From: G965205725 sp965205725
GTDB taxonomy: Bacteria; Pseudomonadota; Gammaproteobacteria; Pseudomonadales; Halieaceae
NCBI GenBank assembly: GCA_965205725.1
Contig: OZ242189.1
Span: 992,001-1,056,000, forward strand
Reading direction: 5' to 3'
Length of the DNA: 64,000 nucleotides
The translations under genes and the position numbers were made by a program. The notes below the pieces were generated by a model, which saw only the letters and a program-made list of their open reading frames with translations, searched no databases and was not told where the DNA came from. Within the stretch, counting starts at the first letter, position 1. Each line of letters begins with the position of its first letter. Of this stretch, positions 8,008-16,100 are shown one piece after another.

Positions 8008-8991
8008 ATGAGATTTATCCAATGTGAAGAAACCGGTGGCCCGGATATGCTTTGTCTGGCCACAACAGATACACCGTCGCCCGCAGCCGGAGAAGTACTG
8101 ATTCGGGTGGCTTACTCAGGCATTAACCGCGCGGATATTGTGCAGCGACAAGGCCTTTATCCGCCGCCCCCAGGTGCCTCGCCAATACTGGGCCTGGAGG
8201 TTTCCGGTGAAATCGCCGGAGTGGGTGAGGGCGTGAGCGACTGGCAACCGGGTGACCGGGTTTGCGCCTTGCTGGCCGGCGGGGGCTATGCTGAATACGC
8301 GGTTGCCGCCGCCGCAGAATGTTTGCCAGTGCCGGAGGGCTTGACTGATGCTGATGCGGCTGGGCTGCCAGAAACTGTGCTCACAGCCTGGTCTAACATC
8401 GTTGATCGTGCAGGCCTTCAGCCCGGCCAGTCCTGTCTTATCCATGGTGGCAGCAGCGGTATCGGAACCACAGCTATTCAATTGGTTAAACTACTGGGCT
8501 GCGAGGTGTATGCCACCGCCGGCAGCGACGAAAAAGTTGCAGCTTGTACCGAGTTGGGCGCCGATATTGCCATTAACTATCGACAAGAAGATTTCGTAGA
8601 GCGTTTACTAGAGCACACTGGCGGACGCGGAGTTGATGTGATTCTCGATATGGTCGGCGGCGACTATCTGCAAAAAAATATTTTGCTGGCTGCGGTAGAT
8701 GGATGCATCGTCAATATTGCCTACCTGCAAGGCTCAAAAATCGAAGTAAACATGATGCCTGTGATGCTCAAGCGCCTGCGCATTACCGGCTCTACGCTAC
8801 GGGCCAGAGAGCCTGAGTTTAAGGCCGCGCTGGTGAATTCGGTGCGTGAGCAAGTCTGGCCCTGGGTTGAGAGCAAGCAACTGAAAGCAGTGATTCATAA
8901 ATCTTACGCCGCCGATGAGATAGCCCAGGCCCATCGGCTGATGGAATCTAGCCAGCATATTGGCAAACTCTTACTCTGCTGGAGGTCGTAG
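8008..8991 (+). CDS. NAD(P)H-quinone oxidoreductase, PIG3 family
   Basis: Zinc-independent medium-chain dehydrogenase/reductase of 327 residues, closest in style to the PIG3/TP53I3 quinone oxidoreductases. It has an N-terminal GroES-like domain (GINRADIVQRQGLYPPPP, GLEVSGEI) and a Rossmann domain with HGGSSGIGTTAIQL near residue 150. The zinc-binding cysteines of alcohol dehydrogenases are absent. It starts 15 bases after the P450 gene. A GGAGG just before its stop served the next gene, now a pseudogene whose ATG directly follows the TAG, so the two were probably translationally coupled. Confidence 0.92.
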   Translation: MRFIQCEETGGPDMLCLATTDTPSPAAGEVLIRVAYSGINRADIVQRQGLYPPPPGASPILGLEVSGEIAGVGEGVSDWQPGDRVCALLAGGGYAEYAVAAAAECLPVPEGLTDADAAGLPETVLTAWSNIVDRAGLQPGQSCLIHGGSSGIGTTAIQLVKLLGCEVYATAGSDEKVAACTELGADIAINYRQEDFVERLLEHTGGRGVDVILDMVGGDYLQKNILLAAVDGCIVNIAYLQGSKIEVNMMPVMLKRLRITGSTLRAREPEFKAALVNSVREQVWPWVESKQLKAVIHKSYAADEIAQAHRLMESSQHIGKLLLCWRS

Positions 8992-9286
8992 ATGGCACTG
9001 ACAAATAGAGACCTTTGCACGAAAGCCATTTCACCTGCATGCTTTGTTAAAATCGTACTCAATCGGTCATTTATACCCATAAACTCCCTCATTCCGTGCG
9101 TTTTTGCCTTGCCTGAAAGCGAAATCATCTTCCGTGCAAAGGTCTCAAATAAACAGATTGCAATGACTGGCGCCACTGGCGGTATCTGGTGCAGCCAGTG
9201 GTGCCAGGCTGAGTCTGGTTGCGCGCAATGCACAACAGGCCGAGCAGGCGCTTATGGGCGCTGAGCGAAGCAATCACGGGATTTAA
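8992..9286 (+). pseudogene. SDR gene remnant, MITE-interrupted and frameshifted
   Basis: This is the 5' end of a short-chain dehydrogenase gene. The ATG at 8992 (GGAGG upstream) gives MALTN, then a 139-bp MITE intervenes, and the frame resumes as NKQIAMTGATGGI, a typical SDR nucleotide-binding start. Removing the MITE and one AAATA duplication restores this frame exactly (144 bp, 48 codons). An extra T near 9187 then shifts the frame; without it the sequence continues GAASGARLSLVARNAQQAEQ, again SDR-like, to a stop at 9284. The remaining 200 or so residues of the enzyme are missing. It is almost certainly non-functional. Confidence 0.85.
9008..9146 (+). mobile_element. 139-bp MITE with 14-bp terminal inverted repeats
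   Basis: The ends GAGACCTTTGCACG and CGTGCAAAGGTCTC are perfect 14-bp inverted repeats, with similarity extending a little further inward. AAATA flanks both sides (9003-9007 and 9147-9151), a 5-bp target duplication. There is no transposase. The termini remind me of IS5-like elements, from memory only. A solo right end of the same element lies at 3063-3117. Confidence 0.85.
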
Positions 9287-9308
9287 AGACTCGATCTAGG
9301 GAAAGCAG

Positions 9309-10073
9309 TTGGACTATATCTGTGTAGAAGCTGCCAGGAAATTGCCTGGCCTGCGGGTTGTATTGACCGCAGGGGTTCCTGGCCCCTGGGGTGAGGCTGC
9401 CAAGGCGATGCTGGCCTACAAAAATATTGAGTACACAGCCGCACGGCAGGATATCAGTGGAAATAACCCGGAGCTGTTGGCATGGACAGGGCAGGACAGT
9501 GCTCCAGTTGCGATACTGGATGATGAAACTCCGAGAACCAGTTGGTTGGACTTACTGTTTCTTTTAGAGCGGATTAATCCGGCAAAGCCCTTGTTGCCCA
9601 GCTATCTGGAACAGCGTGCGCTGGCAATCGGCTTGTGTCGAGAGCTGGCTGGGGAAGACGGTCTGGCCTGGAATCGACGGCTACACATGCTGGCGCCCGG
9701 GCTGCAAAGTGCAGAGCCGCCCGCAAATGTTGTGCGCATGGGACAGAAATACGGCTGGTCCGAGTCCGCTCACGCTTCTGCCACAGACAAAATTCAGACC
9801 TGTCTTGAGTATTTTACGACCGGTTTGCGTATGCAGCGTCGACTGGCGAGTGACTATCTGATTGGCGATGAGGTGACAGCGGTGGATTTTTACCTGGCTA
9901 ATTTTCTCGGCATGTTGAAACCACTGCCCCCTGAAGACAATCCAATGCCAAAATTTATGCGATCAGCATACGAGTCTTTACCAGAAGAACTGGAACCTCT
10001 GCTCAGTGAGGAACTTTTAAACCACCGCGCAATGATGTATGAACGTCATATCGATTTGCCGCTAGATTTTTAG
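9309..10073 (+). CDS. Glutathione S-transferase-like protein
   Basis: A 254-residue protein with a thioredoxin-like N-terminal half (LTAGVPGPWGEAAKAML, then SAPVAILDDETPRTSWLDLLFLLE) and an all-helical C-terminal half, the layout of a GST. The conserved S/Y/C activating residue is not evident: the PGPW tract sits where it would be expected. I therefore do not assign transferase activity. The start is TTG 9309, with AGGGAAAG upstream and an in-frame stop at 9297. It lies in the catabolic run between the SDR remnant and a SnoaL-like gene 9 bases downstream. Confidence 0.7.
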   Translation: MDYICVEAARKLPGLRVVLTAGVPGPWGEAAKAMLAYKNIEYTAARQDISGNNPELLAWTGQDSAPVAILDDETPRTSWLDLLFLLERINPAKPLLPSYLEQRALAIGLCRELAGEDGLAWNRRLHMLAPGLQSAEPPANVVRMGQKYGWSESAHASATDKIQTCLEYFTTGLRMQRRLASDYLIGDEVTAVDFYLANFLGMLKPLPPEDNPMPKFMRSAYESLPEELEPLLSEELLNHRAMMYERHIDLPLDF

Positions 10074-10082
10074 GAGCTGCCC

Positions 10083-10538
10083 ATGCTGTCGTTACAGGAA
10101 ATATCGGACCGAATGGAAATTCAGGATTTGTGCTATCGCTATGCGCAAATTATTGACGCAAAGGATTTTGATGCTCTGCGCAGTGATGTGTTTACCGAGG
10201 ATGCGTTTATCGACTACAGCGTATTCGGTGGCAGTGTCGGCAACCTGGAGGACACTATCGGTTTTTTGAAACAGGCAATGACCAGCGAGGTATTTCCTGC
10301 GCACCAGCATTTAAATGCCAATTTGCAGATACAGTTAAATGGCGATCAGGCCACTGGTCGTATCATGTGTATTAACCCCCAGGAAATGAATATTGCCGAT
10401 GGCGGTAGCCAGATATTTTTTTGCGGCCTTTGGTATTTGGATGATTACATTCGCACCGATAATGGCTGGCGTATGCGAAAGCGGGTTGAGGAAAAAAGTT
10501 ACGTGTTTAATGCTCCCGATTTTATGAAGGATCTATAA
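10083..10538 (+). CDS. SnoaL-like / NTF2-fold protein
   Basis: A 151-residue single-domain protein of the SnoaL_4/NTF2-like superfamily. The N-terminal ISDRMEIQDLCYRYAQIIDAKD helix and the VFTEDAFIDYS segment are typical. His103 region HQHLNANL and the terminal WRMRKRVEEKSYV also fit the family. Members include steroid isomerases, dehydratases, hydroxylating-dioxygenase small subunits and polyketide cyclases, so the reaction cannot be fixed. Position between a GST-like gene and an SDR gene (stop to start 3 bases) argues for a role in the same catabolic route. Confidence 0.82.
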   Translation: MLSLQEISDRMEIQDLCYRYAQIIDAKDFDALRSDVFTEDAFIDYSVFGGSVGNLEDTIGFLKQAMTSEVFPAHQHLNANLQIQLNGDQATGRIMCINPQEMNIADGGSQIFFCGLWYLDDYIRTDNGWRMRKRVEEKSYVFNAPDFMKDL

Positions 10539-10541
10539 GAA

Positions 10542-11288
10542 ATGAGATTCACAGACAAAAGAGTTGTTGTCAGTGGCGCTGCATCAGGTATCGGTAGGTC
10601 GACCGCACTCGCCTTTGCGACCGAAGGTGCTGTAGTGATGGCCGCGGATATAAATGCAGAGGGCTTGCGAGAAACAGCCTTTCTCAAGAATGAAGCGGGC
10701 GAAATTCATACCTGTATCTACGATGCTTCGAGTCGTTCAGAGTGCCTTGCTCTGATAGATGCTGCGGCCGCGCAACTGGGTGGAATAGATGTGCTGTGTA
10801 ATATCGCGGGTTTTACGCAGCCGCGCCATTTTGTCGATTACAGTGAGCAAGATTGGCAGCGTATGCTGGCGGTTAACTTGTCCGGGGTGTTTTATTGCTG
10901 CCAGGCGGCCATACCTTATTTGCTGGAAGGCGAAGGTTCGATAATTAACATGGCATCCTCAGCGGGCATTACCGGGCAGGCCTATCAAGCCAGCTACTGC
11001 GCGACCAAAGGCGGCGTGGTAATGTTGACGAAATCACTGGCGATGGAGTTTGCCAGTCGCAACGTGAGGGTCAACGCGATTTGCCCCGGCACCGTTGATA
11101 CGCCCCTGGTCGCCAAATTTGAAATGCCAGAGAACATCGAGCTTAAACTGTTTGAACGATTGTTTCCCTTGCTCGATGCAGCTCAGCCAGAAGAGATCGC
11201 AGCGGCTGCCATGTATCTTGCCAGCGATGATGCGCGCTATGTTACTGGCATCGCGCTGCCGGTCGATGGCGGGCAGACAGCGGGTTAA
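10542..11288 (+). CDS. Short-chain dehydrogenase/reductase
   Basis: Classical SDR of 248 residues using NAD(H) or NADP(H). The cofactor motif SGAASGIG is at residues 11-18, followed by CNIAG near 86-90 in place of the common NNAG. The catalytic Ser140, Tyr152 and Lys156 (YCATK) are present. The Asp36 after the second beta strand (AADIN) favours NAD(H). The C-terminal YVTGIALPVDGGQTAG is standard. It closes the catabolic run begun at the MBL-fold gene. The substrate is probably a hydroxyacyl or hydroxysterol compound, by context only. Confidence 0.92.
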   Translation: MRFTDKRVVVSGAASGIGRSTALAFATEGAVVMAADINAEGLRETAFLKNEAGEIHTCIYDASSRSECLALIDAAAAQLGGIDVLCNIAGFTQPRHFVDYSEQDWQRMLAVNLSGVFYCCQAAIPYLLEGEGSIINMASSAGITGQAYQASYCATKGGVVMLTKSLAMEFASRNVRVNAICPGTVDTPLVAKFEMPENIELKLFERLFPLLDAAQPEEIAAAAMYLASDDARYVTGIALPVDGGQTAG

Positions 11289-11387
11289 TTGAGCTGCGAT
11301 ACATCAACCCCAATATTTAATACCTGTAGACACAGGGGCTGGTTCTTATAAGATTTATTCACTTTTGAAATACAAGAGACAGGATGG

Positions 11388-12170
11388 ATGGCAAAAATTA
11401 TTACCTGCAATACCAATGGCATTCGCTCTGCTGAGCGCAAAGGTTTTTTCGACTGGTTGCAGAAGCAAAGCGCTGATGTGGTGTGTATTCAGGAAACTAA
11501 AGCGCAAGAGGAGCAACTCCAGTCTGATGCGTTCTACCCCAGGGGCTATCACTGCCATTACTGCGATGCCGAGAAAAAAGGCTACAGTGGCACGGCCCTA
11601 TACTGCCGTGAAAAACCTCGCAAGATTACCAAATCTTTGGGGTGGGAGCCGGCTGATTCTGAAGGACGCTATTTGCAGGCAGATTTCGACAAGTTCAGTG
11701 TGATCTCGCTGTATGTACCATCGGGCTCAAACAGTGAAGCGGCGCTGGCGAAAAAGTTTCGCTTTATGGAACAGTTCTACCAACACCTGAAAGGCTTGCG
11801 CCGCAAGCGCCGCGAGTTCGTGATATGCGCCGACTGGAATATTTGCCACAAGGAGATTGATTTGAAAAACTGGCGTTCCAATCAAAAGAATTCTGGTTTT
11901 CTGCCCGCGGAACGGGAATGGTTGAGCCAGGTGCTGGATAATCTTGGCTATGTCGATTCTTTCCGCGTGGTTAATCAGCAACCGGGCCAGTACACATGGT
12001 GGTCAAACCGCGGCAACGCCTACGCCAATAACGTCGGGTGGCGGCTGGATTATCAGTTAGTGACTCCCGGATTGCGGGAAAAAGTTGTATCGGCGGCGAT
12101 TTACACCCAGCAAAAATTTTCTGACCACGCCCCACAGACAATGGTGTTTGATTGGGATATTCAGCCCTGA
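11388..12170 (+). CDS. xth: Exodeoxyribonuclease III (AP endonuclease family)
   Basis: Exonuclease III/AP endonuclease of 260 residues that repairs abasic sites and trims DNA 3' ends. N-terminal CNTNGIRSAERKGFF, the metal ligand Glu in CIQETKAQ, the ADWNICH segment (usually GDxN), and the C-terminal WRLDYQ and SDHAP motifs are all present. The catalytic Asp-His pair lies at the end (FSDHAP). The assigned ATG gives the expected N-terminus. A 99-bp gap separates it from the SDR, so it probably has its own promoter. Confidence 0.95.
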   Translation: MAKIITCNTNGIRSAERKGFFDWLQKQSADVVCIQETKAQEEQLQSDAFYPRGYHCHYCDAEKKGYSGTALYCREKPRKITKSLGWEPADSEGRYLQADFDKFSVISLYVPSGSNSEAALAKKFRFMEQFYQHLKGLRRKRREFVICADWNICHKEIDLKNWRSNQKNSGFLPAEREWLSQVLDNLGYVDSFRVVNQQPGQYTWWSNRGNAYANNVGWRLDYQLVTPGLREKVVSAAIYTQQKFSDHAPQTMVFDWDIQP

Positions 12171-12202
12171 TACATTAACCAACCATTTTACAGGGTGAGC
12201 CC

Positions 12203-12535
12203 ATGAGCTTTTTTATTCCAGAAGCCCACGCACAGGCAGCGGGCCAAACCGCACCTGGCGGGGACATGTTCCAAATCTTTTTCCTGATAGGGCTGTTTGT
12301 CCTATTTTATTTTATTGCCATTCGCCCACAGCGCAAGCGCCAGAAAGAACACAGTGAAATGGTGTCTGCCTTGTCCAAGGGCGATGAAATCGTCACCAGC
12401 AGCGGCATTCTAGGGAAAATCGTAAAAATTGAGGACAACTTCGTAGTCCTTCAGGTTGCTGAAAAAGTTGAACTCAAGTTCCAGCGCTCCTATATCAATG
12501 CGGTACTGCCCAAGGGTACTCTCAAGCAAATCTAA
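12203..12535 (+). CDS. yajC: Preprotein translocase accessory subunit YajC
   Basis: YajC associates with SecDF at the Sec translocon in the inner membrane. This 110-residue protein has an N-terminal hydrophilic stretch, one transmembrane segment (about residues 27-44, FFLIGLFVLFYFIAI) and the hallmark RPQRKRQKEH directly after it. A small cytoplasmic domain with GDEIVTSSGILGKI follows. The usual partners tgt, secD and secF are absent here, which is unusual. The stop overlaps the next ATG (TAATG). Confidence 0.92.
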   Translation: MSFFIPEAHAQAAGQTAPGGDMFQIFFLIGLFVLFYFIAIRPQRKRQKEHSEMVSALSKGDEIVTSSGILGKIVKIEDNFVVLQVAEKVELKFQRSYINAVLPKGTLKQI

Positions 12536-13539
12536 TGGCTCTTTGCTATCCGCCCCGTCTCGCTCTGGCGCAACTGCCAACACCGTTGCAGCTTATGCCA
12601 AGGGTGTCCACAGAGTTGGGGCGAGGCAAGCGAATTTGGGTAAAGCGCGATGATCTGACTGGCTCCGCTTTAGGCGGTAACAAGCTGCGCAAGTTGGAGT
12701 TCGTTGTTGCCGAGGCGCAAGCTCAGGGCTGCACGGCGTTGATCACCTGTGGTGGGGTTCAATCCAATCACTGTCGTGCCACCGCATTGGTCGGCGCGCA
12801 GCTCGGATTGAAGGTCCATCTGTTATTGCGCGGCGCAAAGCCAGTAGAAATGGACGGCAATCTTTTGCTGGACTATCTCGCCGGGGCCAGTATCAGCTAC
12901 CATCCGGCGCGCGGGTATTCGCAGAATTTGCCAGCCCTGGCTGCGGAGAAAGCCCTGGAGTTTGCGGCTGCTGGCGATAAAGCCCTGTTTCTTCCTATTG
13001 GTGCCAGCGATGGTCTCGGTATCTGGGGTTATATCGCCGCTGCCGAAGAACTCAAGTCCGATATGGGCTCTGCGGGTATCGAGAGTGCGCACTGGGTCTG
13101 TGCAAGCGGTTCTGGTGGCACCCAGGCAGGGCTGACCCTGGGCGCGGCCCTCCACGCTGTTCCTGCGAGCGTTTGGGGCGTCAATGTCTGCGACGACGAA
13201 GCCTGGTTTGTAAACAAGATACACGAGGATATTGCGGAGTGTCGGCGGCGTTTTCCGCAGGATGACGCTCAACCGGAGATTAGGGTGCTGGACGGCTATG
13301 TGGCTCCAGGTTATGCCCGAGCCACGCCCGAGGTATTTGCCACGATTGCTCAGGTGGCTCGCCTGGAAGGATTGATTCTGGATCCGGTGTATACCGGCAA
13401 GGCTTTTCATGGCATGTTGCAAGAACTCGCCGCAGGCCGCTTTGGCGATTGCGACGATATTATATTTATACACACGGGTGGTATCTTTGGCGTATTCCCA
13501 CAGCGTGATCAATTTAACTTCGAGGAGGCATCGCGATAA
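12535..13539 (+). CDS. PLP-dependent D-cysteine desulfhydrase / ACC deaminase family
   Basis: Fold-type II PLP enzyme of 334 residues. The Schiff-base lysine lies in GGNKLRKLEF and the phosphate/substrate loop in GGVQSNHCRATA. A glycine-rich cofactor loop ASGSGGTQAG is near residue 195. These are shared by D-cysteine desulfhydrase (DcyD) and 1-aminocyclopropane-1-carboxylate deaminase. D-cysteine desulfhydrase is the commoner activity outside plant-associated bacteria. The gene overlaps yajC by one base and is followed 2 bases later by an amino-acid symporter, suggesting an uptake and breakdown unit for a small amino acid. Confidence 0.85.
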   Translation: MALCYPPRLALAQLPTPLQLMPRVSTELGRGKRIWVKRDDLTGSALGGNKLRKLEFVVAEAQAQGCTALITCGGVQSNHCRATALVGAQLGLKVHLLLRGAKPVEMDGNLLLDYLAGASISYHPARGYSQNLPALAAEKALEFAAAGDKALFLPIGASDGLGIWGYIAAAEELKSDMGSAGIESAHWVCASGSGGTQAGLTLGAALHAVPASVWGVNVCDDEAWFVNKIHEDIAECRRRFPQDDAQPEIRVLDGYVAPGYARATPEVFATIAQVARLEGLILDPVYTGKAFHGMLQELAAGRFGDCDDIIFIHTGGIFGVFPQRDQFNFEEASR

Positions 13540-13541
13540 CA

Positions 13542-14909
13542 ATGACAGAAGTTGTACAGGTCGTTAACGGCTGGGCCTGGGGCCCGGCCATGTTGGCTCT
13601 ACTACTGGGAACCGGCCTCTACCTGAGTTGGGGATTGCGTTTTTTGACCGTGCGTAAAATTCCGGCAGCGTTTCGGCTGCTGCTTGAAGGGCGCAAGGGG
13701 CAGGGCGAAGGTGAGATCAGCCCCTTCGGTGCCTTAATGACCTCGCTGTCAGCAACCATTGGCACGGGGAACATCGCTGGTGTTGCTACCGCTATTGTAC
13801 TTGGCGGGCCCGGTGCCTTGTTCTGGATGTGGATCACGGCCCTGGTTGGCATGGCCACCAAATATGCCGAAGCGGTACTGGCTGTTCATTTTCGTGAGAA
13901 AGACGCCAACGGCAATTTCTCTGGTGGACCCATGTACTACATTAAAAACGGCTTGCACAAGCGCTGGCACTGGCTCGGATTTCTGTTCGCGCTGTTCGGC
14001 AGCCTGGCAGGGTTTGGCTTGGCCAACACCGTTCAATCGAATTCAGTATCGCAGGTGCTATTCAAAGCTTTCGATATACCCCCGTTAACGTCTGGTCTTG
14101 TATTGATGGTAATGGTAGGCGCTGTAGTGCTCGGTGGCATTCGCCGTATTGCCTCTGTCGCCAATTGGCTAGTGCCCTTTATGGCGATCAGTTATCTGAC
14201 CATGGGGCTGGTTGTTATAGGCATGAATATCACTCAGGTGCCTGCGGCGGTCACAGTCATCGTAGACAGTGCGATGAATGGCGCGGCCGCAGCGGGGGGA
14301 TTTGCAGGTGCAACAGTTTGGCTGGCCATTCGATTTGGTGTCGCCCGGGGTATCTTCTCCAATGAAGCTGGTCTGGGTAGTGCGCCAATCGCCCACGCAG
14401 CGGCGCAGACCTCAAGCCCGGTTCGCCAGGGTATGGTAGCCATGCTGGGAACATTCATTGACACCCTGGTGGTGTGCAGCGTGACCGGGCTGGTCATTGT
14501 CATCATGGGTGTATTGCCCAGCGGTGAAATCGGTGCAAACCTCACAGCCATGGCCTACGCCAGGGCAATACCCGGTGGAGACATGGTGGTGACCCTCGGG
14601 CTATGCCTCTTCGCCTTCACCAGTATGATTGGTTGGAGCTATTACGGTGAGCGCTGTGTGGTCTACCTGTTTGGCGTGAAGGGTATTCTGCCGTTTCGAG
14701 TATTGTGGGTAGCGGCTATCCCCCTGGGCACAATGGGTGAATTGAATACCGTGTGGTTGATCGCCGATACGCTCAATGCCTTTATGGCCATTCCCAATCT
14801 GATTGCGCTGCTATTGTTGAGTTCCCTGGTGTTTAAGCTGACACGTCAGCATTTTTCAGACGAAGCAGATCAATCAAGAGGTGCCGGTGGTCGTAGCCGC
14901 GCCAGATAG
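13542..14909 (+). CDS. Alanine/glycine:cation symporter (AGCS) with altered C-terminus
   Basis: Sodium-coupled amino-acid symporter of the AGCS family, 455 residues and about ten or eleven transmembrane segments. Landmarks are SLSATIGTGNIAGVATAI, GGPMYYIKNGL, the NEAGLGSAPIAHAAA core and GWSYYGERC. The last ten residues before the TAG at 14907 (RGAGGRSRAR) are encoded by a stray glmS fragment read out of frame, so the native C-terminus has been replaced. The transport core is intact, so function is probably retained. It follows the PLP enzyme gene by 2 bases. Confidence 0.92.
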   Translation: MTEVVQVVNGWAWGPAMLALLLGTGLYLSWGLRFLTVRKIPAAFRLLLEGRKGQGEGEISPFGALMTSLSATIGTGNIAGVATAIVLGGPGALFWMWITALVGMATKYAEAVLAVHFREKDANGNFSGGPMYYIKNGLHKRWHWLGFLFALFGSLAGFGLANTVQSNSVSQVLFKAFDIPPLTSGLVLMVMVGAVVLGGIRRIASVANWLVPFMAISYLTMGLVVIGMNITQVPAAVTVIVDSAMNGAAAAGGFAGATVWLAIRFGVARGIFSNEAGLGSAPIAHAAAQTSSPVRQGMVAMLGTFIDTLVVCSVTGLVIVIMGVLPSGEIGANLTAMAYARAIPGGDMVVTLGLCLFAFTSMIGWSYYGERCVVYLFGVKGILPFRVLWVAAIPLGTMGELNTVWLIADTLNAFMAIPNLIALLLLSSLVFKLTRQHFSDEADQSRGAGGRSRAR

Positions 14910-14984
14910 CCCCGGCAAGAGCAAGACCTTTGCTAATATCCAGGAGTGTAAAGCCCGCAAGGCACCGGTTATAGCTATTGTAAC
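14876..14984 (+). repeat. Stray 109-bp internal fragment of glmS
   Basis: This segment matches the complement of 32268-32376 in glmS at about 104 of 109 positions. It includes 71 identical bases in a row. In the glmS frame it reads VPVVVAAPDSPGKSKTF and on through ECKARKAPVIAIV. Four differences are silent at the protein level and one is a conservative Ile-to-Val. The copy contains the last ten codons and the stop of the symporter gene in another frame. Confidence 0.93.
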
Positions 14985-15073
14985 AGCCGCTGAATCTTCA
15001 ACCTGAGTGGGCGCGAACTGGTTAAAACACTCGTTACTGGTTAAGCTGAACGCTGTACTCAAGAGGTGCGGAC

Positions 15074-15991
15074 ATGGCTGCAGGCCCTAGCGAAAAAGGT
15101 GAAAAAGGCGAAAAACTCGTTATCGCGATATCTTCGCGGGCACTGTTTGACCTGGACGAAAGTCACGAGGTTTACGAACAGGAAGGCCTGGAGGCCTATT
15201 CACGCTACCAGATTGAACGTGAAGACGAGCCGCTTAAGCCGGGTGAAGCCTTTCCAATGGTGCAAAAGCTGTTGCGCATCAATCAGATGCTCGACGGCGA
15301 CAGCCCGGTCGAGGTGATTTTGATGTCCCGTAATTCTGCAGATACCGGGTTGAGGATTTTCAACTCCATACAACACTATGACCTGCACATTGAGCGTGCG
15401 GCATTCTGTGGTGGAGAGAGCCCATATCGTTACATCACGGCTTTTGGAACGCATTTGTTTTTATCCACTGAAGCTGAGGATGTTCGCCAGGCACTGGAGT
15501 TCGGCATCGCTGCTGCGACCTTGGTGTCCAAACGAGACTCAGCCAGCAATAGCGAGCAGTTGCGGTTCGCCTTTGATGGGGACGCGGTTATTTTTTCCGA
15601 TGAAGCAGAGCGTGTCTTTAAACAGGACGGACTTGAAGCGTTCCAAAATAGTGAGCAGGCCTCAGCTCATCAGCCTTTGAGTGGTGGCCCGTTTAAGCCA
15701 TTCCTGGCGGCGCTTCAGAGAATCCAAAAGGAGTTTCCTGCGGCACAGAGTCCAATTCGTACCGCCCTTGTGACTGCGCGGTCTGCACCTGCGCATGAGC
15801 GAGTCATTCGTACCCTGCGAGCCTGGGATATCCGTATCGATGAATCAATATTCCTGGGAGGACTCAATAAAACGGAATTTCTGCGCGCTTATCAGGCCGA
15901 CGTATTTTTTGACGATCAGCCGCAGCATTGCGAGTCTGCGGCAGACCACGTCGCCACCGGTCACGTCCCCCATGGCATCGCGAATCAATAA
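15074..15991 (+). CDS. 5'-nucleotidase (cN-I-like)
   Basis: A 305-residue member of the cytosolic 5'-nucleotidase family (PF06189 type) that would dephosphorylate nucleoside monophosphates. The N-terminal half contains LVIAISSRALFDLDESHEVY and EVILMSRNSADTGLRIF. The C-terminal half contains RFAFDGDAVIFSDEAERVF, with the acidic DGD motif, and a final ADVFFDDQP. The start ATG has AAGAGGTG about 8 bases upstream, and that site is part of an 11-bp direct repeat with the symporter end. It stands alone between scarred sequence and cysB. Confidence 0.88.
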   Translation: MAAGPSEKGEKGEKLVIAISSRALFDLDESHEVYEQEGLEAYSRYQIEREDEPLKPGEAFPMVQKLLRINQMLDGDSPVEVILMSRNSADTGLRIFNSIQHYDLHIERAAFCGGESPYRYITAFGTHLFLSTEAEDVRQALEFGIAAATLVSKRDSASNSEQLRFAFDGDAVIFSDEAERVFKQDGLEAFQNSEQASAHQPLSGGPFKPFLAALQRIQKEFPAAQSPIRTALVTARSAPAHERVIRTLRAWDIRIDESIFLGGLNKTEFLRAYQADVFFDDQPQHCESAADHVATGHVPHGIANQ

Positions 15992-16030
15992 TTACCTGGT
16001 TTAAGTCGTTATTACTTTTTGGCCTTGCTA

Positions 16031-16059
16031 TTGCTCTGGTAATGGCTACTCTTTATAAG
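16031..16059 (+). promoter_or_regulatory. Candidate sigma70 promoter for cysB
   Basis: TTGCTC at 16031-16036 and TATAAG at 16054-16059 are spaced by 17 bases, 42 bases upstream of the cysB start. The -10 matches five of six consensus positions. This is judged by eye only. Confidence 0.38.
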
Positions 16060-16100
16060 TAAGCCCCCTATACGCCCACGCCCAGAGGGCGGAGTCGCCA

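Noticed and set aside
14874..15062. Minus-strand 62-codon open frame over the glmS fragment
   Set aside because: It is the antisense of the glmS-derived segment; a nearly identical shadow peptide occurs opposite glmS itself at 32178-32423, which is what first revealed the duplication.
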